Shown here piece by piece: positions 58,956-64,000 of a DNA stretch of 64,000 nucleotides. Position 1 is the first letter of the stretch, and the number at the start of each line of letters is the position of its first letter. This DNA is from Ignavibacteria bacterium (GTDB taxonomy: Bacteria > Bacteroidota > Ignavibacteria > Tepidaquicellales > Tepidaquicellaceae): contig JADJTX010000012.1 of the NCBI GenBank assembly GCA_016710985.1, positions 1 through 64,000 of the forward strand. Direction: 5' to 3'. The position numbers and the translations under genes are program-made. The notes beneath the pieces were generated by a model, which saw only the letters and a program-made list of their open reading frames with translations, did no database searches and was not told the origin of the DNA.

Positions 58956-60233
58956 TCATTTACTTAAAAGTTCTTTCAATCCGATGTAAGCGTATCTCAT
59001 CGAAAACATATCCCGGACATTGAATTTTTCCTCTGAGGAAATTTTTTTTAGGAAACTATAACTAACGATGATCGTTCCTGCAGCAACTAAAGGCAGCACA
59101 AATCCTGTTCCTTCGACACCAAATGCATTAATGAGAATAACCGAAAATAAAACAGACATGATCATTGATGATAAAGACAGGACCAATAAGTAGTTGTATT
59201 TGTTGTAAGCGAGTATTATCAGTGAACTGAACATTACAACCGGCCACAACAATATAGTGATCGCGAAAGTCTTCAGTATATAAACCGATTCCATGAAATT
59301 CTCTCCGAACATTATGGAAATTATTTTATCAGCAAAAATAATTGTAATACTTCCCAGTAATAACCCGGTAAGGACATATACATAAAAAATCAGGCTTATT
59401 TTTCGGATGTTACCTGATTCAGGTTTCTTTACATATGTCAGCAGGACGGGCATTAATGTAAAACTTAATCCCTGCACAATGGTAAGTAATATGAGATATA
59501 TTTTATTTGAAGCATTGTAAAGTCCTACTGCGTGCTCGTTAAGCGCGATCCCTGTACAGAGAATTATGAAAGAAGAAGTTATGCCTTCCGCCTTGGAAGC
59601 AAGACCGAGCTTGTAGGCTTCTTTAAGAGTTTTAAGGTTACTCTTTAGATCAAGATTTATTCTTATGCTGTTTTTTTTAATGTAAGGTATAAACAGAAAA
59701 ATAGATGTAGTCAGTGATTGAATTACTGATATAATGATCAATACTGTCACGGAATTAAATTTAACGAACACAAGAAAAATCAGAAGGGCATATATAATTT
59801 GTCCTGCTAATTCTGATATCGAATTGTAGTACAGCTTATTATTTGCAAGATAATAGTATCGTATGGCAAATATCTGAGTGATATATGTAAAAGAGAAAGT
59901 TAGTATCAGTATGTATTTGTCAGTATCAAAGATAAAATAACCTGCTATTACCAGAACTGCGTAAGTGAAAATTAGCGTGAGAAGCTGAAGAGAAATTATC
60001 TTTCCTGTTACAATGCTGCTGTCAATTTTTTCGCAAAGTTTATTAGTCCCGTAGTTTAAATATCCGAAGTCAATGAAGAAACCAAAATAAGAAACAATTA
60101 CAAAAAGATATGAGTACAGCCCGTATCCCTCAGGTCCTAATGCTCTTGTTATTAATGGCAGAGTGAGAAATCCAATCAATCTTGATATTGAATCTACTCC
60201 GATCTTTGAAATGAAATTTATTACTAATTTCAA
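58956..60233 (-). CDS. wzx: Wzx-type oligosaccharide flippase
   Basis: 425 residues, 12 predicted helices, MOP superfamily. MKLVINFISKIGVDSISRLIGFLTLPLITRALGPEGYGLYSYLF is the characteristic opening (conserved 'LP...R.LGP..YGLY'). ILRYYYLANNKLYYNSI-like loop, SKAEGITSSFIILCTGIALNEHAVGLYNASNKIYL, SIMFGENFMESVYILKTFAITILLWP. It moves the undecaprenyl-linked repeat from the cytoplasmic to the periplasmic leaflet. Unlike the flippase at 40768 it is unbroken. 33 bp upstream lies the GT4 stop at 60267. Confidence 0.92.
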   Translation of the reverse strand: MKLVINFISKIGVDSISRLIGFLTLPLITRALGPEGYGLYSYLFVIVSYFGFFIDFGYLNYGTNKLCEKIDSSIVTGKIISLQLLTLIFTYAVLVIAGYFIFDTDKYILILTFSFTYITQIFAIRYYYLANNKLYYNSISELAGQIIYALLIFLVFVKFNSVTVLIIISVIQSLTTSIFLFIPYIKKNSIRINLDLKSNLKTLKEAYKLGLASKAEGITSSFIILCTGIALNEHAVGLYNASNKIYLILLTIVQGLSFTLMPVLLTYVKKPESGNIRKISLIFYVYVLTGLLLGSITIIFADKIISIMFGENFMESVYILKTFAITILLWPVVMFSSLIILAYNKYNYLLVLSLSSMIMSVLFSVILINAFGVEGTGFVLPLVAAGTIIVSYSFLKKISSEEKFNVRDMFSMRYAYIGLKELLSK

Positions 60234-60266
60234 AATTCATGATGTTTGTTTCTTAAATTCGTTCAA

Positions 60267-61424
60267 TCAGTCTTTACCGGCTGAAATTCTTTCACATATA
60301 TTTCTCAGATTCTTTGTAAAAACATTCCAGTTCAATAAATCCTCATATCTTCTTTTTGATTCACTGCTCATATTGCCGTACGATTCCGGATCATCAATAA
60401 GCTGAGTTATCCTGCTGTAATAATCTTCTTCTTCTGATTCTTCCTCAAGAACGATTCCCGTCAGATTATCTTTAACAATTTCCGAAATACCTCCGACGTT
60501 CCTTGTTATTACCGGAACCCCACAAGCAGCAGCATCACATAGTACAATCGGTGACATGTCCGCTCCTGACGGTAAAATAAAAAAATGAGCTTCTTCGAAT
60601 AATTTGTTCAGCTTTATCCTGTCCTCGTCTTTATTTTTATTCAAAGATAGTGTATTATTTATGTAATCTCTTCTGAATTGCTCAGGTACCGGACATCCTA
60701 CAACTGTCAGCTTTATTTTATAACCTCCGGATATCAGCCTGTCACATATTCTGACTGTAAGCTCTCCGCCTTTTCTTTCCCAGTCTCCGCCAATAAATAA
60801 GAAATTAATATTTTTACTTCTGTCAATTTTCCCCCCGACAGGAATAATATCTCCGTCTTCGACATTTGCGCCAAACGGAACAATTCTGACTTTGCTTTCA
60901 GAGACTTTATAATCATTGATGATTGAATCTGCACACCACCGGGAGGAAGCAATGATCATTGAACATTTATTCACTACTTTCATGGAAATTTCTTCCATTC
61001 TTCTTAGCAGACCATCAGACATCCGGTTTTCATAATAATGCTCGAATAATAATTTAGGTGTTCCGTCTGTAATTTGAATCAGTGGTTTTTTAAATCTTGT
61101 GAAGTAAAATGGAAAGACAGTTGTTGACAATGCAATGTCATACTGTATCTTTGAAAGCTCGTGATCAATATACTCACCATAGTGTCTTAACAGAAAATTT
61201 GAATGCTCAAAGCTAAGGCGTGATTTACCTGTGAAAGGTTTCTGTGAACTGTCGAGAAGCTTGGTTAATCTGTCCGCTGTTTTGTGAAATGGTTTTACAG
61301 GAACAGGTGAAATTACATGAACAGTTTCGAACTGATTCTTCATTGCTTTGATCAGATAATAAGGAACCCCCGACCATGTCTGCTTATCTCTTACATCTTC
61401 CTGTAAAATAAAAACTATTTTCAT
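60267..61424 (-). CDS. GT4 family glycosyltransferase
   Basis: 385 residues. IVFILQEDVRDKQTWSGVPYYLIKAM (acceptor loop), DIALSTTVFPFYFTRFKKPLIQITDGT, CSMIIASSRWCADSIINDY, VRIVPFGANVEDGDII, then NINFLFIGGDWERKGGELTVRICDRL, IKLTVVGCPVPEQF, and HFFILPSGADMSPIVLCDAAACGVPVITRNVGGISEIV, where the first Glu of E-x7-E is replaced (ADMSPIVLCDAA). GT4 enzymes with this variant occur, but donor-binding geometry may differ. Start overlaps the acyltransferase gene upstream by 4 bp. Confidence 0.88.
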   Translation of the reverse strand: MKIVFILQEDVRDKQTWSGVPYYLIKAMKNQFETVHVISPVPVKPFHKTADRLTKLLDSSQKPFTGKSRLSFEHSNFLLRHYGEYIDHELSKIQYDIALSTTVFPFYFTRFKKPLIQITDGTPKLLFEHYYENRMSDGLLRRMEEISMKVVNKCSMIIASSRWCADSIINDYKVSESKVRIVPFGANVEDGDIIPVGGKIDRSKNINFLFIGGDWERKGGELTVRICDRLISGGYKIKLTVVGCPVPEQFRRDYINNTLSLNKNKDEDRIKLNKLFEEAHFFILPSGADMSPIVLCDAAACGVPVITRNVGGISEIVKDNLTGIVLEEESEEEDYYSRITQLIDDPESYGNMSSESKRRYEDLLNWNVFTKNLRNICERISAGKD

Positions 61425-61963
61425 TTAATTTTTTTTGCAGGCAATCCGGCATAAAAAGAATCTGAAGGGATGTCTTCATTCACTACTGAATTTGCTCCGA
61501 TGCTTGAATTTTTCCCCACGGTGACTCCCGGAGATACTATCACACCGGAGTAACAGATTACACCGTATTCTAATGTAACGTTCGCTTTTACTTCCGGGCT
61601 TGGGGGTAATAAAGATGTTGTCTGATGTGTCCATATCTGACAGTAGCCGCCAACTCCGGCGTAATCTTCAAAAACAACTTTATCTGTCAGATCTATAATT
61701 GATTTATGTCCTATGAAAGATCCCTTTCCAAGAATAAGATTCTTAAATGGAATTTTTTTATCAGGTCTGTGAATAATAATTCCGGGTTCAATTCTGCAGT
61801 CATCTCCAATTGTTGCTCCGTACTTTCTCATGTATTTAATGTTAAGCTGAAACGGCATTCTTTCGATGCATTTTGAAACGCCATAAGGTCCGTATAAATA
61901 AAAATTAAATCTGCACTTCAGATTCCATGCAATATCCCCGATCCATAGTAATATTTTTCTCAT
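61421..61963 (-). CDS. Hexapeptide-repeat O-acetyltransferase (WcaF/maltose-acetyltransferase-like)
   Basis: 180 residues. After an N-terminal arm (RFNFYLYGPYGVSKCIERMPF) the left-handed beta-helix runs IGDDCRIEPGIIIHRPDKKIPFKNLILGKGSFIGHKSI..., ending with GVIVSPGVTVGKNSSIGANSVVNEDIPSDSFYAGLPAKKIK. HQTTSLLPPS marks the loop with the catalytic His region. It would acetylate a sugar hydroxyl from acetyl-CoA. It lies between a DegT aminotransferase (61981) and a GT4. An N-acetyltransferase for the DegT product is an equally possible role. Confidence 0.85.
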   Translation of the reverse strand: MRKILLWIGDIAWNLKCRFNFYLYGPYGVSKCIERMPFQLNIKYMRKYGATIGDDCRIEPGIIIHRPDKKIPFKNLILGKGSFIGHKSIIDLTDKVVFEDYAGVGGYCQIWTHQTTSLLPPSPEVKANVTLEYGVICYSGVIVSPGVTVGKNSSIGANSVVNEDIPSDSFYAGLPAKKIK

Positions 61964-61980
61964 TTCAGATTACAGATGAA

Positions 61981-63165
61981 TTAAGAATTAAAAACTTTTT
62001 GCACAGCTTTAATTATTGTTTCAACCTGTGCATTGGTCAGAGTTGGATACATTGGAATTCTTACAAGCCGTTTAAAAAATTCAATGGACCCGTTTAAATT
62101 ATTTCTGTCAAACTCGCAGACACGGTTAAAGTAAGAGTTGATATGCAAAGGACTGTAATGCACATTTACACCAATGCCTTCGGCATCCAAGGCTCCGAGC
62201 AGAAATTCTTTATCCTCAGGCGTAACAAGAATGTTAAACAAATGCCAGTTACTTGCAATCTCTTTTGTTTCAGGTCTTAAACTAATTCCTGTGATCTCTT
62301 TAAATGCTTTTAAGTATTGTCCCGCAATCTCTTTTCTTCTTGCATTCAGCCTGTCCAGCTTTTTCAATTGAGTCCTTCCCAATGCTCCGAGAATATTTGA
62401 CTGAACGTAGCTGTTGCCTTTATCAACATATTCGTAGTAACCTTTTTTTAGAGGGTCTGTCAGATAAGTATGCTTGTCAGTTCCTTTATCACGCATGATA
62501 ATTATTTTCTTAGCAAGTTCATCATCATCTGTTACAATAGCGCCGCCTTCACCTACGACTAAGTTTTTTGTTCCGTGAAAACTGAAACAGGTTACGTCTG
62601 CCATTGTACCGGTTTTCTTTCCTTTATAAAGTGCGCCGATGGATTGAGCGGAATCTTGTACAACATAGAGTTTATGCTTCTTTGCAATTTCATTTATTGA
62701 ATCCGTATCACACGGATAACCGGCATAGTCTACAGGAATTATCGCAACTGTTTTGTCATTAATTGCTTCTTCAATTTTATTTACGCTGATATTTCCGCTG
62801 AGCGGATCTACATCAACAAGCCTGACATTTAAATTATTTAAAATCGGAGCTAATGCCGTTGAAGTAAAAGTAAAATTCGGGACAATGACGTTGCTTCCTG
62901 AAGGAAAGTTTTTAATCATGAAAGCCAGATCGAGTGAAGCGGTACAGTTCGTTGTGAAGAATGCATGTTTGACTCCCAGATATTCCGCAAGTTCTTTTTC
63001 AAAAGCACGGCATTCCGGCCCGTCCCCGCTGACAAAGGTCGTTGCAACTGCATTTTTAACAGCTTCTATGTCATCTTCTTCAATGGTAGGTTTGTACAGA
63101 GGTATTTTAATTCCGGAAGCAGGCACACCTCCGTTAATAGCAAGTAATTTGTTTGTATAGTTCAA
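61981..63165 (-). CDS. DegT/DnrJ/EryC1/StrS sugar aminotransferase
   Basis: 394 residues. Start MNYTNKLLAINGGVPASGIKIPLYKPTIEEDDI, then FTSTALAPILNNLNVRLVDV, VVQDSAQSIGALYKG (D171) and CFSFHGTKNLVVGEGGA with Schiff-base K200. Three different lysine contexts (FHATK at 20405, FYPGK at 44067, FHGTK here) show that the three DegT enzymes in the window are distinct subfamilies and not copies. Next to Gmd (63179) it could act on GDP-4-keto-6-deoxymannose, making GDP-perosamine, and RfbE-like perosamine synthases are DegT enzymes. That is an inference from neighbours. Gap to the Gmd gene stop is 13 bp. Confidence 0.9.
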   Translation of the reverse strand: MNYTNKLLAINGGVPASGIKIPLYKPTIEEDDIEAVKNAVATTFVSGDGPECRAFEKELAEYLGVKHAFFTTNCTASLDLAFMIKNFPSGSNVIVPNFTFTSTALAPILNNLNVRLVDVDPLSGNISVNKIEEAINDKTVAIIPVDYAGYPCDTDSINEIAKKHKLYVVQDSAQSIGALYKGKKTGTMADVTCFSFHGTKNLVVGEGGAIVTDDDELAKKIIIMRDKGTDKHTYLTDPLKKGYYEYVDKGNSYVQSNILGALGRTQLKKLDRLNARRKEIAGQYLKAFKEITGISLRPETKEIASNWHLFNILVTPEDKEFLLGALDAEGIGVNVHYSPLHINSYFNRVCEFDRNNLNGSIEFFKRLVRIPMYPTLTNAQVETIIKAVQKVFNS

Positions 63166-63178
63166 ATGCTAAATTTTT

Positions 63179-64000
63179 TTAATCGGAATTATTAGGCAGA
63201 ATTATTGCTTCCTTTGAGTTAAATGCGTTAACAAAGTCAGGCTTGATAAATCTCACAAATCTTATTAATCTTATTAATCTTATGAATCTTATGAATCTAA
63301 TACCCTTTTTCTTTACCATTTCCACATCAGCTTTAACCATTATTTTAACAAGTTCATCAAAAGTTACTTTTGGTTTCCATCCTAATACTTTTTCAGCTTT
63401 GGTAGGGTCACCAATCAGCAGATCAACTTCAGTTGGTCTGAAATAATTTTTATCTACTTCAACCAGAACTTTACCGGTCTTTGAATCCTTGCCGACTTCA
63501 TTTTCATCTTTTCCCTTCCATTCAATGTTGATGCCGATTTCTTTAAAAGCAAGCTCTGCAAACTCTCTGATCGAATGGGTTTCTCCGGTTGCAAGTACAA
63601 AGTCTTCCGGCTCATCATGCTGAAGCATTCTCCACATCCCTTCACAAAATTCCGGAGCGTAGCCCCAGTCCCGTTTAGAATTAAGATTTCCCAGCGATAT
63701 GTTTTCCTGTAAGCCCTGGTTTATCCTTGCCACAGCCCTTGTTATTTTTCTTGTAACAAATGTCTCGCCTCTTCTCGGTGATTCGTGATTAAACAAAATT
63801 CCGTTGCATGCAAATATATTGTAAGCCTCTCGGTAGTTAACAACTATCCAGTATCCGTATATCTTAGCTACTCCGTAAGGACTTCTCGGATAGAAAGGTG
63901 TTTTCTCAGTCTGAGGAACTTCCTGAACTTTTCCATATAGCTCACTCGTAGATGCCTGATAAAACTTTACTTTTCTCAAACCTGTCTCACGAATTGCATC
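63179..64000 (-). CDS. gmd: GDP-mannose 4,6-dehydratase, 5' part outside window, repeat-extended C-terminus
   Basis: The frame is open to base 64000, so the N-terminal Rossmann GxxGxxG is beyond the edge. Visible: FYQASTSELYGKVQEVPQTEKTPFYPRSPYGVAKIYGYW with the STSE and YxxxK (Y-GVAK) catalytic groups, FNHESPRRGETFVTRKI, GNLNSKRDWGYAPEF, NYFRPTEVDLLIGDPTKAEKVLGW, all diagnostic of Gmd. It turns GDP-mannose into GDP-4-keto-6-deoxymannose, precursor of fucose, rhamnose and perosamine. After VEMVKKKG the protein continues with IRFIRFIRLIRLIRF, encoded by nonamer repeats (63243-63296), then a 25-residue tail. Normal Gmd ends near VEMVKK. Confidence 0.95.
   Translation of the reverse strand, partial: DAIRETGLRKVKFYQASTSELYGKVQEVPQTEKTPFYPRSPYGVAKIYGYWIVVNYREAYNIFACNGILFNHESPRRGETFVTRKITRAVARINQGLQENISLGNLNSKRDWGYAPEFCEGMWRMLQHDEPEDFVLATGETHSIREFAELAFKEIGINIEWKGKDENEVGKDSKTGKVLVEVDKNYFRPTEVDLLIGDPTKAEKVLGWKPKVTFDELVKIMVKADVEMVKKKGIRFIRFIRLIRLIRFVRFIKPDFVNAFNSKEAIILPNNSD
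63243..63296. repeat. Six tandem nonamers at the 3' end of gmd
   Basis: Plus-strand units CTTATTAAT/CTTATGAAT with two divergent ones (TTGATAAAT, CTCACAAAT), in exact 9-bp register. Because nine is a multiple of three they add I-R-L or I-R-F triplets to the Gmd C-terminus without breaking the frame. Confidence 0.9.

Overview
The window reads as a polysaccharide and surface-glycan locus from an AT-rich, Gram-negative bacterium of the Ignavibacteria/Chlorobi/Bacteroidetes (FCB) superphylum. This placement is inferred. It rests on a C25 gingipain-type, PorU-like protease with an FlgD-like/type IX C-terminal domain (24717-29586), a dockerin-like tail of the GDVxxDGxxxLSDVLxVAN type on a secreted beta-helix protein (13233-16205), and dispersed CACGGAGGCACAGAG-type palindromes. 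No rRNA, tRNA or cas genes were seen.

Layout. (1) 1-10 kb is a gene graveyard: two related methyltransferase remnants, a sulfotransferase, an FkbM methyltransferase, a secreted protein, an IS with a dead DDE transposase, a GT-C membrane glycosyltransferase, and a decayed inverted copy of a two-gene module that recurs at 50.9-53.2 kb. (2) 10.9-18.5 kb carries a frameshifted membrane protein, a frameshifted secreted beta-helix/dockerin protein, dispersed repeats, and an array of 18 perfectly phased 42-bp units (17203-17958) open in one reverse-strand frame. (3) 18.6-50.4 kb, all on the minus strand, is a long nearly gapless gene series. From its 5' end it runs: sugar N-formyltransferase-like protein, two GT2s, methyltransferase, GT4, WecG-type transferase, DegT aminotransferase, polyprenyl-phosphate sugar-1-P transferase, hexapeptide acetyltransferase, flippase, methyltransferase, GT-C membrane enzymes, more GT4/GT2, a second WecG enzyme, the C25 protease, Wzm, Wzt, GT2, DegT, and finally a YdhS-like flavoprotein. 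(4) 50.9-53.2 kb on the plus strand holds a methyltransferase-GT2 fusion and a methyltransferase. (5) 53.25-64 kb on the minus strand is a second gene series: Gmd (cut by the window edge), DegT aminotransferase, hexapeptide acyltransferase, GT4, Wzx flippase, Wzy-like polymerase/ligase, CgeB-like GT, methyltransferase and two GT4s.

How the genes work together (inference): Gmd supplies GDP-4-keto-6-deoxymannose. The DegT, acetyltransferase and formyltransferase enzymes make N-acylated amino sugars. The sugar-1-P transferase starts the lipid-linked glycan and the GT2/GT4/WecG enzymes extend it. Flippase/polymerase and ABC (Wzm-Wzt) export genes are both present, so the region may encode more than one glycan or be a mosaic. 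The PorU-like gene lies 11 bp upstream of wzm, which suggests a link between type IX cargo anchoring and the exported glycan.

Many genes are interrupted by single indels, often in short homopolymers, or by single in-frame stops. I cannot tell from one sequence whether these are real or assembly errors. In 1-10 kb the interruptions are so dense that true decay is the better explanation.
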